Both the position numbers and the translations under genes were made by a program. This document shows positions 1 through 8,079 of a DNA stretch of 64,000 nucleotides, in pieces. The stretch lies in assembly GCF_016598485.1 (NCBI RefSeq), contig NZ_JAEMUW010000004.1, positions 62,001-126,000 on the forward strand, read 5' to 3'. The notes under the pieces are model-generated. The model saw only the letters and a program-made list of their open reading frames with translations, had not been told where the DNA came from and made no database searches. The DNA comes from Micromonospora coerulea. GTDB taxonomy: Bacteria; Actinomycetota; Actinomycetes; Mycobacteriales; Micromonosporaceae. The stretch's first letter is position 1. Each line of letters opens with the position of its first letter.

Positions 1-1
1 G

Positions 2-2695
2 GTCCCCGGCCCGCCGCAGCCGGCGACCCCGGTCGCCAAGCCGGCGAGCGCGCACGACATCGAGGTGGCGGCCGCCGAGGCGCGCGCCGCCGCCCTCAAG
101 GCTGAGCAGGAGGCCGCGGTCAAGGCCGCGCAGGCCGCCCGCCAGCAGCAGCGGGAGAACGTCCGCCGGGAGCCTCCGGCCGAGGGCGGTCCCCGTCCGG
201 GTCCGGCTCCGCGTCCGGGTCCGAACGCGGTGCCGCCGCGTCCGGGTACCCCGGCCGCCGGTCGTCCCGGTGGCCCGACCCCGGGCCCGGGTGCCCGGCC
301 GGGCGGTCGTCCGCCGGCGCGCGGCGCCGGTAACAACCCGTTCGGCATCCAGGGCGGCCAGCAGCAGCGGCCCCCGGCCGCCGGTGGCCCCCGGCCCAGC
401 CCGGCGGGCATGCCGCCGCGGCCGAGCCCGGCCTCCATGCCGCCGCGGCCCAGCCCGGCCTCCATGCCGACTCAGCGCCCCACCACGGGTCGCCCCGGTG
501 GCCCCGGTGGCGGTCGTGGCGGCCCCGGTGGCGGCGCGGGTCGCCCCGGCGGCGGTGGCGGTGGCTTCCGCCCCGGTGGCGGTGGCGGTGCCGGCGGCGG
601 TGGCGGTGGCTTCCGCGGCGGTCCCGGTGGCGGCGGCGGTGGCGGTGGCTACCGTGGCGGTCCCGGTGGCGGCGGCGGTGCCGGTGCTCCCGGTGGCGGT
701 TTCCGTCCCGGTGCGCCAGCCGGCGGCGGTGGCCGTCCGGGTGGTGGCGGTCGTGGCCGTGGCGGCGGCGCCGCGGGTGCCTTCGGGCGTCCGGGTGGTC
801 GGCCGACCCGTGGTCGCAAGTCCAAGAAGCAGCGCAGACAGGAGTTCGACAACCTGTCGGCCCCGACCATGAGCTCGGGTGCCCCCCGGGGTCAGGGTCA
901 GGTCGTCCGGCTCTCCCGTGGCGCCTCGCTGTCGGACTTCGCCGACAAGATCAACGCCAACCCGGGTTCGCTGGTCCAGGAGATGTTCAACCTGGGCGAG
1001 ATGGTCACCGCGACCCAGTCCTGCTCCGACGAAACCCTGCTGCTGCTGGGTGAGCACCTCGGTTTCGATGTGCAGATCGTCAGCCCGGAGGACGAGGACC
1101 GCGAGCTGCTCGCGCAGTTCAACATCGACCTCGACGCCGTGGTCGCGGAGGAGCGCCTGGTCAGCCGTGCGCCGGTGGTGACCGTCATGGGTCACGTCGA
1201 CCACGGTAAGACCAAGCTGCTCGACGCGATCCGTAAGGCGAACGTCGTGGCCGGCGAGGCGGGTGGCATCACCCAGCACATCGGCGCGTACCAGGTCCAC
1301 GTCCCGCACGAGGGCGAGGACCGCGCGGTGACCTTCATCGACACCCCGGGTCACGAGGCGTTCACCGCCATGCGTGCCCGTGGTGCCCAGGTGACGGACA
1401 TCGTGGTGCTGGTGGTGGCGGCCGACGACGGCGTGATGCCGCAGACCATCGAGGCGTTGAACCACGCCAAGGCGGCCGACGTGCCGATCGTGGTCGCGGT
1501 CAACAAGGTCGACAAGCCGGAGGCCAACCCGGACAAGGTCCGCCAGCAGCTGACCGAGTACGGGCTGGTCGCCGAGGAGTACGGCGGCGAGACCATGTTC
1601 GTCAACGTGGCGGCGAAGCCGGGCATCGGCATCGAGGAGCTGCTCGAGGCGGTCCTGCTGACCGCCGACGCGTCGCTGGAGCTGACCGCTCCGATCGACG
1701 GGCCGGCGCAGGGTGTGGCCATCGAGGCGCACCTGGACAAGGGCCGCGGTGCGGTGGCGACGGTGCTGGTGCAGAAGGGCACCCTGCGGGCGGGCGACTC
1801 CATCGTCGCCGGCGGGGCGCACGGCCGGGTCCGCGCGATGCTCGACGAGAACGGCAACCAGGTCGCCGAGGCGGGTCCTGCCCGTCCGGTCCTGGTGCTC
1901 GGTCTGACCGCGGTGCCGGGTGCGGGTGACACCTTCCTGGCGGCCGAGGATGACCGCACGGTGCGCCAGATCGCCGAGCAGCGACAGGCACGGCGGCGGG
2001 CGGCGTCCTTCGCCAACTCCCGTGGCCGGGCCACCCTCGAGACGCTCATGGAGCAGCTCAAGGAGGGCGAGAAGACCTCGCTCAACCTGGTGCTCAAGGG
2101 CGACGTCTCCGGTTCCGTGGAGGCCCTCGAGGACGCGCTGTTCAACCTCGACATCCCGGAGGAGGTCCAGCTCAGGATCATCCACCGGGGCGTGGGCGCG
2201 ATCACCGAGAGCGACGTCATGCTCGCGAGCGCCTCGTCCGAGGCGGTCACGATCATCGGCTTCAACGTGCGGGCCGCCAACAAGGTCCGCGAGATCGCCG
2301 ACCGCGAGGGCGTGGAGATCCGGTACTACACGGTCATCTACCAGGCCATCGAGGAGATCGACGCCGCGCTCAAGGGGCTGCTCAAGCCGGAGTACGAGGA
2401 GGTCGAGCTGGGCTCCGCGGAGATCCGCGACGTCTTCCGCTCGTCCAAGGTCGGCAACATCTCCGGCTGTATCGTCCGGTCCGGCGTCATCCGCCGCAAC
2501 GCCAAGGCGCGGCTGCTGCGGGACGGGTCGGTCGTGGCGGACAACCTCACCATCAGTTCCCTCAAGCGGTTCAAGGACGACGCGACGGAGGTCCGCGAGG
2601 GCTTCGAGTGTGGTCTGACGCTGGCCGGTTACAACAACGTCCAGGTCGGCGACATCATCGAGACCTTCGAGATGCGGGAGAAGCCGCGCGCCTGA
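2..2695 (+). CDS. infB: Translation initiation factor IF-2 (5' end outside window)
   Basis: IF-2 is the GTPase that brings initiator tRNA to the small ribosomal subunit. The reading frame is open from the left edge, so the N-terminus lies upstream. Seen here: an Ala/Lys/Pro-rich stretch, repeats of PRPSPASMP, a long Gly/Arg/Phe region (about nt 490-800), then the IF-2 N domain. The G domain follows with GHVDHGKT at nt 1190-1213, DTPGH near 1340 and NKVD near 1500, then the beta-barrel and C-terminal domains. Glycine-rich linkers are usual in actinobacterial IF-2. It is followed by a strong hairpin and then by rbfA and truB, the usual gene order. The identity is very secure. Confidence 0.97.
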   Translation, partial: VPGPPQPATPVAKPASAHDIEVAAAEARAAALKAEQEAAVKAAQAARQQQRENVRREPPAEGGPRPGPAPRPGPNAVPPRPGTPAAGRPGGPTPGPGARPGGRPPARGAGNNPFGIQGGQQQRPPAAGGPRPSPAGMPPRPSPASMPPRPSPASMPTQRPTTGRPGGPGGGRGGPGGGAGRPGGGGGGFRPGGGGGAGGGGGGFRGGPGGGGGGGGYRGGPGGGGGAGAPGGGFRPGAPAGGGGRPGGGGRGRGGGAAGAFGRPGGRPTRGRKSKKQRRQEFDNLSAPTMSSGAPRGQGQVVRLSRGASLSDFADKINANPGSLVQEMFNLGEMVTATQSCSDETLLLLGEHLGFDVQIVSPEDEDRELLAQFNIDLDAVVAEERLVSRAPVVTVMGHVDHGKTKLLDAIRKANVVAGEAGGITQHIGAYQVHVPHEGEDRAVTFIDTPGHEAFTAMRARGAQVTDIVVLVVAADDGVMPQTIEALNHAKAADVPIVVAVNKVDKPEANPDKVRQQLTEYGLVAEEYGGETMFVNVAAKPGIGIEELLEAVLLTADASLELTAPIDGPAQGVAIEAHLDKGRGAVATVLVQKGTLRAGDSIVAGGAHGRVRAMLDENGNQVAEAGPARPVLVLGLTAVPGAGDTFLAAEDDRTVRQIAEQRQARRRAASFANSRGRATLETLMEQLKEGEKTSLNLVLKGDVSGSVEALEDALFNLDIPEEVQLRIIHRGVGAITESDVMLASASSEAVTIIGFNVRAANKVREIADREGVEIRYYTVIYQAIEEIDAALKGLLKPEYEEVELGSAEIRDVFRSSKVGNISGCIVRSGVIRRNAKARLLRDGSVVADNLTISSLKRFKDDATEVREGFECGLTLAGYNNVQVGDIIETFEMREKPRA

Positions 2696-2711
2696 TCCGG
2701 TACTGACACAG

Positions 2712-2753
2712 TGATCAAGGGGTTTACGCCAATCGGCGTAAACCCCTTGATCA
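2712..2753 (+). terminator. Perfect 19-bp hairpin after infB
   Basis: Two 19-base arms (2712-2730 and 2735-2753) are exact reverse complements around an AATC loop. It sits 17 nt after the infB stop and just before the ribosome binding site of the next gene. It looks like an intrinsic terminator or attenuator without a clear T run. It begins and ends with TGATCA, so it could instead be a copy of a dispersed palindrome. Confidence 0.7.
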
Positions 2754-2771
2754 TGTCAGGGGGTGACCGTA

Positions 2772-3077
2772 ATGTCCGGGGCGATGTTCACCGGAACCGC
2801 GGTCTTCGACCTGCTGCTGCCGAGCGACTCCCGGTCGCTCAAGGCGAAAAGATCATATGTACGGCCGATCGTCGCGGCGCTGCGCCGCTTCGAGGTGTCG
2901 GCCGCCGAAGTGGGAGCGCTCGACCTGCACGGTCGGGCCGAGATCGGGGTGGCCGTGGTGGCCGCCGAGGCGGCCCACGTCCGCGAGGTGCTCGACTCGT
3001 GCGAGCGCCTGGTGGCCGAGCGTCCCGAGGCGGAGCTGCTCTCGGTGCGCCGCCGGCTCTACGGCGAGGAGGACTGA
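2772..3077 (+). CDS. DUF503 (YlxP-like) family protein
   Basis: Small protein of about 101 residues. The N-terminal pattern MFTGTAVFDLLLP followed by SRSLKAKRS and RPIVAALRRF is typical of the DUF503/YlxP family, which is often found between infB and rbfA. The molecular role is unknown; the position suggests a link with ribosome maturation. Start choice: AGGGGG at about 2757-2763 is well spaced for the ATG at 2772. GTG 2763 and ATG 2784 are alternatives, and the last agrees best with where family members begin. Confidence 0.85.
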   Translation: MSGAMFTGTAVFDLLLPSDSRSLKAKRSYVRPIVAALRRFEVSAAEVGALDLHGRAEIGVAVVAAEAAHVREVLDSCERLVAERPEAELLSVRRRLYGEED

Positions 3078-3246
3078 CTGACGCCCCGGCCATGCGGTAC
3101 CACCACGGGCGTGGCCGCCGACACCGGCGGCTGCGCGCGACGGTCACGAGCGCGCGGGTAGTGTTCGAGGTGTTGGGCGGTCGGGCCCGGCGGTGCCCCG
3201 CACCGTCGTTTCCGGTCGGGAGCAGAACGCCCTGGAGGTGGGGGAG

Positions 3247-3729
3247 ATGACGGATCCGGCCAAGGTACGGCGGCACGCGGAGCGCATCCGCGAACTGGTC
3301 GCGTCGGTGGTGCGGAGCCAGATCAAGGACCCCCGGCTCGGGATGATCACCATCACCGACGCCCGGATCACCGCCGACCTGCGCGACGCCACCGTGTTCT
3401 ACACGGTGCTTGGCGACGCGGCGGCCCAGGCCAGCACCGCCGCCGCGCTGGAGAGTGCCAAGGGCATGCTCCGCAGCACTGTCGGCAAGGCCCTCGGCCT
3501 GCGGCACTCGCCGACCCTGACCTTCGTCCTCGACGACGTGCAGGACCAGGTCAAGCACATCGACGACCTGCTCGCCGCGGCCCGCAACGCCGACGCCGAG
3601 GTGCAGCGGCTGGCCGCCAGCGCGAAGTACGCGGGCGAGCCCCAGCCGTACCGGCTCGAGGACGAGGTCGAGGACGCCCAGGTCGAGGACGTCGAGACCG
3701 AGGACGAGCCGCGCAGCGAGCGCCGGTGA
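3247..3729 (+). CDS. rbfA: 30S ribosome-binding factor RbfA
   Basis: RbfA helps the late maturation of the 30S subunit and 16S rRNA 5' end processing. The 160-residue product begins MTDPAKVRRHAERIRELVAS and carries the KH-fold pattern IKDPRLGMITITD, then DLRDATVFYTVLGD. The tail is acidic (repeated ED/VED), as often in actinobacteria. ATG 3247 was chosen over longer in-frame starts because GGAGGTG lies about 9 nt upstream and the family begins here. Its stop overlaps the GTG of the next gene by 4 nt, so the two are probably translationally coupled. Confidence 0.95.
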   Translation: MTDPAKVRRHAERIRELVASVVRSQIKDPRLGMITITDARITADLRDATVFYTVLGDAAAQASTAAALESAKGMLRSTVGKALGLRHSPTLTFVLDDVQDQVKHIDDLLAAARNADAEVQRLAASAKYAGEPQPYRLEDEVEDAQVEDVETEDEPRSERR

Positions 3730-4763
3730 CCGACCCCGCCGCGGGCGCCGCCGAGGCGCCCACCGGGGCCGAATGGGCGGCCGCGGTCGCCGCGGTACGC
3801 CGACTCCCCGCCGACGCGCGGGTGCTGCTGATCTGCCACGTCAACCCGGACGGGGACGCGCTGGGCAGCATGCTCGGCTTCGGGCTGGGGCTGCGCCGGC
3901 TGGGCGTACGCCGACTCCAGGCGACGTTCCCCGGGCCGCCGGAGCTGCCGGAGCCGTTCCGGTGGCTGCCCGGGCGTGACCTGCTCGTGCCGCAGGACGC
4001 CGCGTACCCGGACCCGGACCTGGTCATCTGCTTCGACGCGGCGAGCGAGTCCCGGCTCGGTGACCTGGTGGACCGGCTCGACACGGCGGGCACGGCGCTG
4101 GTGCTCGACCACCACGCCTCGAACACCCGCTTCGGCGGCGTCAATCTGGTCGACCCGCACGCGGCGGCGACCTCGGTGGTCGCGGAGGGGCTGCTGGACC
4201 GGCTCGGGGTGCCGCTGGACGCGGACATCGCCGCCTGCCTCTACGTTGCGCTGAGTACTGACACCGGCTCGTTCCGGTTCGAGGCGACCACCCCGGCGGT
4301 GCACGAGATGGCCGCCCGCCTGCTGGCCACCGGGATCCGGCCGGGGGACATCTCCCAGCGGATCTACGACACCCGGCCGTTCGGCGCGGTCCGGCTCTTC
4401 GGCGAGGCGATCGGCCGGGCCCGCCTGGAGCCGGGTGCGGCCGGCGGGCGCGGCCTGGTCTGGACGTACGCGACCCTGGACGACCTGGCCCGGCACGACC
4501 AGCCGCCGTACGTGCTGGAGGCACTGATCGACTCGGTGCGCTGCACGGCGGAGGCGGACGTGAGCTGTGTGGTCAAGCAGGTGGCGGCCACCGAGTGGGC
4601 GGTGTCGCTGCGGAGCAAGGGCGCGGTGGACGTGAGCCGGGTCGCGGTGGCACTGGGCGGCGGCGGTCACCGGTTCGCCGCTGGGTTCACCGGGCGGGGC
4701 AGCGCCGACGAGGTCGTCGACCGGATCCGCGCCGAACTCGACGAGGCGTTGCTGCCGGCCTGA
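3726..4763 (+). CDS. DHH-family phosphoesterase, NrnA-like oligoribonuclease/pAp phosphatase
   Basis: A 345-residue DHH/DHHA1 protein. Metal-binding motifs are visible: HVNPDGDALGS near residue 38, D in CFDAASESRL, and DHHASNTRFG at residues 128-130. The C-terminal DHHA1 substrate-binding motif GGGGHRFAAG is near residue 310. The family degrades short RNA oligonucleotides and in many bacteria dephosphorylates pAp; which activity dominates here cannot be read from sequence. It overlaps rbfA by GTGA, the common infB-rbfA-nrnA arrangement. It probably acts downstream of PNPase and RNase J in RNA turnover. Confidence 0.9.
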   Translation: MTDPAAGAAEAPTGAEWAAAVAAVRRLPADARVLLICHVNPDGDALGSMLGFGLGLRRLGVRRLQATFPGPPELPEPFRWLPGRDLLVPQDAAYPDPDLVICFDAASESRLGDLVDRLDTAGTALVLDHHASNTRFGGVNLVDPHAAATSVVAEGLLDRLGVPLDADIAACLYVALSTDTGSFRFEATTPAVHEMAARLLATGIRPGDISQRIYDTRPFGAVRLFGEAIGRARLEPGAAGGRGLVWTYATLDDLARHDQPPYVLEALIDSVRCTAEADVSCVVKQVAATEWAVSLRSKGAVDVSRVAVALGGGGHRFAAGFTGRGSADEVVDRIRAELDEALLPA

Positions 4764-4827
4764 GATCTCCGGGTCGGCTCCGGGGCGTCGCGGTCTTCCC
4801 GCGCTTCGTGACGGTGGGGACAATCGG

Positions 4828-5238
4828 GTGATGGATCACTCCCGCGAGCTCACCGCCGAGGCGCCCCGGACGTGGGACCGTCCCGTGGTCTCCGTACCGG
4901 TGCTGATCTCCCTCTCTCTGGTGGGCGGGCAGCTGCCGTCCTTCTCCGCGCAGGCGAACCTCTACACCTTCGGCACCGGCGGGGCGCTGATCTGGCTCGG
5001 GTTGAGCAACCGGGTGCCCCGGCGGCCCGCCCCCCGCCGGCTCGCCCCGGGGGCGGTCTGGTGGCTGCTGCCGGCGGCCGTCTTCGGGGTCCTCGAGGGG
5101 GCGACCTTCGTGCTCTCGGTGGGGGACGACTTCCCGACCTTCTCCCGGCTGGCGGATCCGTTGCTCGACGACGAACTGGTCCGGTCCACGGCATGGTTCG
5201 CCTGGCTGGCCGCGTTCTGGGGTCTGGTGCGGCGATGA
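4828..5238 (+). CDS. Hypothetical membrane protein
   Basis: A 136-residue protein I do not recognise. It begins VMDHSRELTAE (GTG 4828, or ATG 4831). Several hydrophobic stretches (VPVLISLSLVGG, GGALIWLGL, WWLLPAAVFGVLEGATFVLSVG, TAWFAWLAAFWGL) suggest three or four membrane segments with an Arg/Pro-rich loop in the middle. The ribosome binding site is weak. Its stop overlaps the start of the next small membrane gene by ATGA, so the two are probably made together. Confidence 0.7.
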   Translation: MMDHSRELTAEAPRTWDRPVVSVPVLISLSLVGGQLPSFSAQANLYTFGTGGALIWLGLSNRVPRRPAPRRLAPGAVWWLLPAAVFGVLEGATFVLSVGDDFPTFSRLADPLLDDELVRSTAWFAWLAAFWGLVRR

Positions 5239-5447
5239 TGCGGGCGCTGGCGATCGGCGGTTTCCTGACCGCGGTGCTGCTTTTCACCGCGGTGGAGTGG
5301 GCGTCGCGGCGGGAGGGCTCCCGCGTTCCGACGCTCGGCGACGTCTGCGCGTTCGTGATGCGGTACGAGGTCGGTCCGGTGCCGGTCGGGCGGATCGGCC
5401 TGTTCGGCTTCTGGTGGTGGCTCGGCTGGCACTTCCTGGCCCGCTGA
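5235..5447 (+). CDS. Small hypothetical membrane protein
   Basis: A 70-residue protein translated from an ATG that overlaps the previous stop (ATGA at 5235-5238). It has a hydrophobic N-terminus (LAIGGFLTAVLLFTAVEWAS), a polar middle, and a Trp-rich C-terminal membrane segment (FGFWWWLGWHFL). Short proteins of this shape are common in actinobacteria, often with the sequence VEWASRREGSR after the first helix. The function is unknown; its tight coupling to the upstream gene suggests a two-component membrane unit. Confidence 0.7.
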   Translation: MMRALAIGGFLTAVLLFTAVEWASRREGSRVPTLGDVCAFVMRYEVGPVPVGRIGLFGFWWWLGWHFLAR

Positions 5448-5713
5448 CCCGCGCCTGGTCGTCCAGATGTCGGGAACACTGGGCAGTATGTGGACCTGAA
5501 CGATAGCTTGGGTAAGGACCGGCGCCGTGCCGCGACGCAGGTCGTGGGCGGTGGCGCCACACCAGGTGCCGCCTCCCTGCAGGGTCAGACCGACCCGGGC
5601 TCACGCTGCCAGGCGAGCCGCTCCGGGGATCCCGGACCGCTGTCGGGCGCTCAGCAGGACCGCCCGTAGGGCCACCGTGTCGTGGTGGTCCGCGCCCTGG
5701 AAGGGATTTCCCG

Positions 5714-5815
5714 ATGGCCACCAAGCCCACCCGCAAGCCGCAGCCGGAGACCACCGACGAGGCCCGCGAGCAGATGCGCCGCGCGCTGCAGACCTCGATG
5801 GACACCCGTCAGTGA
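5714..5815 (+). CDS. Small basic ORF, 33 residues
   Basis: ATG 5714 to TGA 5815 encodes a 33-residue peptide, Lys/Pro-rich at the start (MATKPTRKPQPE) and with a predicted amphipathic helix after it (EAREQMRRALQTSMD). AAGGGA at 5701-5706 is well placed as a ribosome binding site. There is no overlapping gene on either strand. The 266 nt before it (5448-5713) hold no other feature I can support. The call rests on start, spacing and composition only. Confidence 0.45.
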   Translation: MATKPTRKPQPETTDEAREQMRRALQTSMDTRQ

Positions 5816-5911
5816 CGTACCCGGTCCGGCGGTGACGCCGACGTCGTCGTCGCGTCGCCTGCGTCACCGCCGCCCCGACCGTCCAGGCCCACCGGCCGGC
5901 CCGCCCGGCGC

Positions 5912-5923
5912 TATCGTCGCCCG
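5912..5923 (+). promoter_or_regulatory. -10 element for a leaderless transcript
   Basis: TATCGT at 5912-5917 stands 6 nt before the GTG at 5924. This spacing places the expected transcription start on the start codon itself, the standard actinobacterial leaderless layout. No convincing -35 is seen. Confidence 0.5.
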
Positions 5924-6436
5924 GTGCGCCGCATCCTCATCGTCGGCAGCGCCGGCGCGGGCAAGAGCACCCTCGCCCGCGAGGTCGCGCGACGGCTCGA
6001 CCTCCCCCTGATTCACCTCGACCGGCACTACTGGCGGCCCGGCTGGGTCGCCTCCGACGACGCCGGCTTCCGCGCGGAGATCGCCGCGCTCGCCGCCCGC
6101 CCGGCCTGGGTGATGGACGGCAGCTACGGCGCCACCCTCGACCTGCGCCTGCCCCGCGCCGACCTGCTGGTGCTCTGTGACCCGCCCCGGCTGCGCTGCC
6201 TCGCCCGGGTGCTCCGCCGCCGCTGGGTCGACCGCGCGACGACCCGGCCCGACCTGCCCGACGGCTGTCCCGAGCGGCTCGACCTCCCGTTCCTCCGCTA
6301 CGTCTGGCGTTACCCCCGGCACTCCCGCCCGCGGGTCCTCGCCGCCGTGGCGTCGGTCGCCCCCGACCTGCCGGTGGTCCGCCTGCGTACCCGCGCCGAA
6401 CTCCGCCGCTGGCTCGCGTCCCTCCCGACGACCTGA
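5924..6436 (+). CDS. P-loop NTPase, adenylate-kinase/FlaR-like
   Basis: A 170-residue protein with the Walker A motif GSAGAGKST at residues 8-16, followed by LAREVARRLDLPLIHLDRHYWRPGW. This pattern is typical of the small kinase-like proteins annotated as topology modulation protein or FlaR. The conserved MDGSYGATLDLRLPRADLLVLCD segment supports the fold. Substrate and role are unknown. There is no ribosome binding site; a TATCGT box 6 nt upstream indicates a leaderless message starting at this GTG. Confidence 0.8.
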   Translation: MRRILIVGSAGAGKSTLAREVARRLDLPLIHLDRHYWRPGWVASDDAGFRAEIAALAARPAWVMDGSYGATLDLRLPRADLLVLCDPPRLRCLARVLRRRWVDRATTRPDLPDGCPERLDLPFLRYVWRYPRHSRPRVLAAVASVAPDLPVVRLRTRAELRRWLASLPTT

Positions 6437-6485
6437 TCCCCACGCCCCACCCCTGCTGGCGCCCCCGCCCCCGCCCCACGGCGTC

Positions 6486-6540
6486 GATCATGAAGTTGTG
6501 GTGTCCGGCCCCGGCGTGTCGTGACAACAACGTCGTGATC
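6486..6540. repeat. Imperfect inverted repeat anchored on GATCA
   Basis: Arms 6486-6505 (GATCATGAAGTTGTGGTGTC) and 6521-6540 match as reverse complements at 15 of 20 positions around a GC-rich 15-nt loop. A half copy with 17 of 20 identical bases occurs at 62621-62640. It looks like a dispersed intergenic element. Confidence 0.5.
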
Positions 6541-6622
6541 AACCGACTCGGAGGAGGTGGAGGGAGGGTAAGTGGTGGGTGGGGTTGCGGGGCTTACGGG
6601 GGGCGTGCCAGGATCGTCGGCG

Positions 6623-7957
6623 ATGAGTCAGAGCGTCGCCACCACCTCGCCCGCGTCCGATGCCGCGTCGCCACGGCGGATCGCCGCGCTCGCCCTGCCG
6701 GCGCTCGTGGTGCTGGCCGCCGAGCCCCTCTACGTCCTGGTCGACACCGCGGTGGTCGGGCACCTGGGTCGGGTGCCGCTCGCCGCGCTCGCCGTCGGCG
6801 GCACGGTGATGACGCTGACCGCCTGGATCGGCACCGTGGTCGCGTACGGCACGACGGGGCGGTCGGCCCGGCGGTTCGGGGCCGGCGACCGGGCCGCGGC
6901 GGTGGCCGAGGGCGTGCAGTCGTCGTGGCTGGCGCTGGCCGTCGGGGTGCTGGTGGCGCTCGCCATGCAGGTCGGCGCCGGGGCGTTGGCGCGTACCCTC
7001 GCCGGCGGCGGGGGCGACGTGGCCGGCGCGGCGGCGCAGTGGCTGCGGATCGCGGCCCTGGGCGCCCCCGGCCTGCTGCTCGCCGCCGCCGGCAACGGCT
7101 GGCTGCGCGGCATCCAGGACACCCGCCGGCCGCTGCTCTTCGTGCTCGCCCCCAACCTGCTCTCCGCGCTGCTCTGCCCGTTGCTGGTCTATCCCGCCGG
7201 GCTCGGTCTGGCCGGCTCGGCGGTGGCCAACGCGATCGCGCAGACGCTTTCCGGCGGCCTCTTCGCGGCGGCGCTGGTGCGTGAGCGGGTCTCCCTGCGG
7301 CCTCGGCCGGGGCTGATCCGGCAGCAGTTGGTGCTGAGCCGGGACCTGCTGATCCGCGGCGTCGCCTTCCAGGCGAGCTTCCTCTCCGCCACCGCCGTCG
7401 CCGCCCGGTTCGGCGCGGCCGCGGTGGGCGCCCACCAGATCGCCCTGCAGCTCTGGTTCTTCACCGCGCTGGTGCTGGACGCGCTGGCCATCGCCGCGCA
7501 GGCGCTGATCGGCGCGGCGCTCGGCGCCGGTGACGCGGCCGGCGCCCGCGCCCTCGCCCGCCGGATCGCGCTGCTCGGCGGCGCCTGCGGCGTCGCCTTC
7601 GCGCTGCTGATCGCCGCCGGCGCCGGCGTCGTGCCATCGTGGTTCAGCTCGGATCCGCAGGTACGCGAGCAGGCCATGGTGGCCTGGCCGTGGTTCGTGG
7701 CGTTGCAGCCGATCGGCGGGGTGGTCTTCGCCCTCGACGGTGTGCTGATCGGCGCGGGAGACGTCCGCTACCTGCGGAACCTCACCATCGTGGCGGCGCT
7801 GGGTGGGTTCCTGCCGGCGATCTGGCTCGCCTACGGGCTCGACCTCGGGCTGGGCGGCATCTGGGCCGGGCTGATGCTCTTCGTGGTGCTCCGCCTGGTG
7901 GCGCTGCTGCTGCGGGTGCGCTCCGGTGGCTGGGCGGTGGTCGGCGCGGTCCGCTGA
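6623..7957 (+). CDS. MATE family multidrug exporter (DinF-like)
   Basis: A 444-residue polytopic membrane protein with the two-bundle MATE pattern. Markers seen: PALVVLAAEPLYVLVDTAVVGHLG at the start, then GNGWLRGIQDTRRPL between the bundles, and GAHQIALQLWFFTALVLDALAIAAQALIGAALG in the second half. The family exports drugs or metabolites in exchange for Na+ or H+. ATG 6623 was chosen over an in-frame start at 6572 because AGGA lies about 9 nt upstream and the added N-terminus is only Gly-rich. MATE genes commonly sit between nrnA and truB in this order. The substrate is unknown. Confidence 0.93.
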   Translation: MSQSVATTSPASDAASPRRIAALALPALVVLAAEPLYVLVDTAVVGHLGRVPLAALAVGGTVMTLTAWIGTVVAYGTTGRSARRFGAGDRAAAVAEGVQSSWLALAVGVLVALAMQVGAGALARTLAGGGGDVAGAAAQWLRIAALGAPGLLLAAAGNGWLRGIQDTRRPLLFVLAPNLLSALLCPLLVYPAGLGLAGSAVANAIAQTLSGGLFAAALVRERVSLRPRPGLIRQQLVLSRDLLIRGVAFQASFLSATAVAARFGAAAVGAHQIALQLWFFTALVLDALAIAAQALIGAALGAGDAAGARALARRIALLGGACGVAFALLIAAGAGVVPSWFSSDPQVREQAMVAWPWFVALQPIGGVVFALDGVLIGAGDVRYLRNLTIVAALGGFLPAIWLAYGLDLGLGGIWAGLMLFVVLRLVALLLRVRSGGWAVVGAVR

Positions 7958-7976
7958 CGACCGCCCAGCCGATCGG

Positions 7977-8054
7977 TCAGCACTCCTCGCCGTCGCGCAT
8001 CCAGTCTGGCAGGTCGACCCGGGGGCGGTTGTCGGAGGAGGAGGGGGTGCTCAT
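7977..8054 (-). CDS. Micro-ORF, 25 residues, downstream of the frameshifted membrane gene
   Basis: ATG at 8054 to TGA at 7977 encodes a 25-residue acidic peptide beginning MSTPSSSDNRPRVDLPDW and ending in Cys. GGGGA precedes the ATG by about 6 nt. It starts only 25 nt after the stop of the larger minus-strand gene, so the two could form an operon. The sequence looks like a real hydrophilic peptide and not GC-skewed noise, but it is short. The function is unknown. Confidence 0.45.
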   Translation of the reverse strand: MSTPSSSDNRPRVDLPDWMRDGEEC

Positions 8055-8079
8055 GTGGTCCCCATCGCTGAGGGGTGGT

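Noticed and set aside
5500..5713. A 4.5S RNA, RNase P RNA or tmRNA gene in the gene-free stretch
   Set aside because: The conserved cores of these RNAs were looked for by eye and not found.
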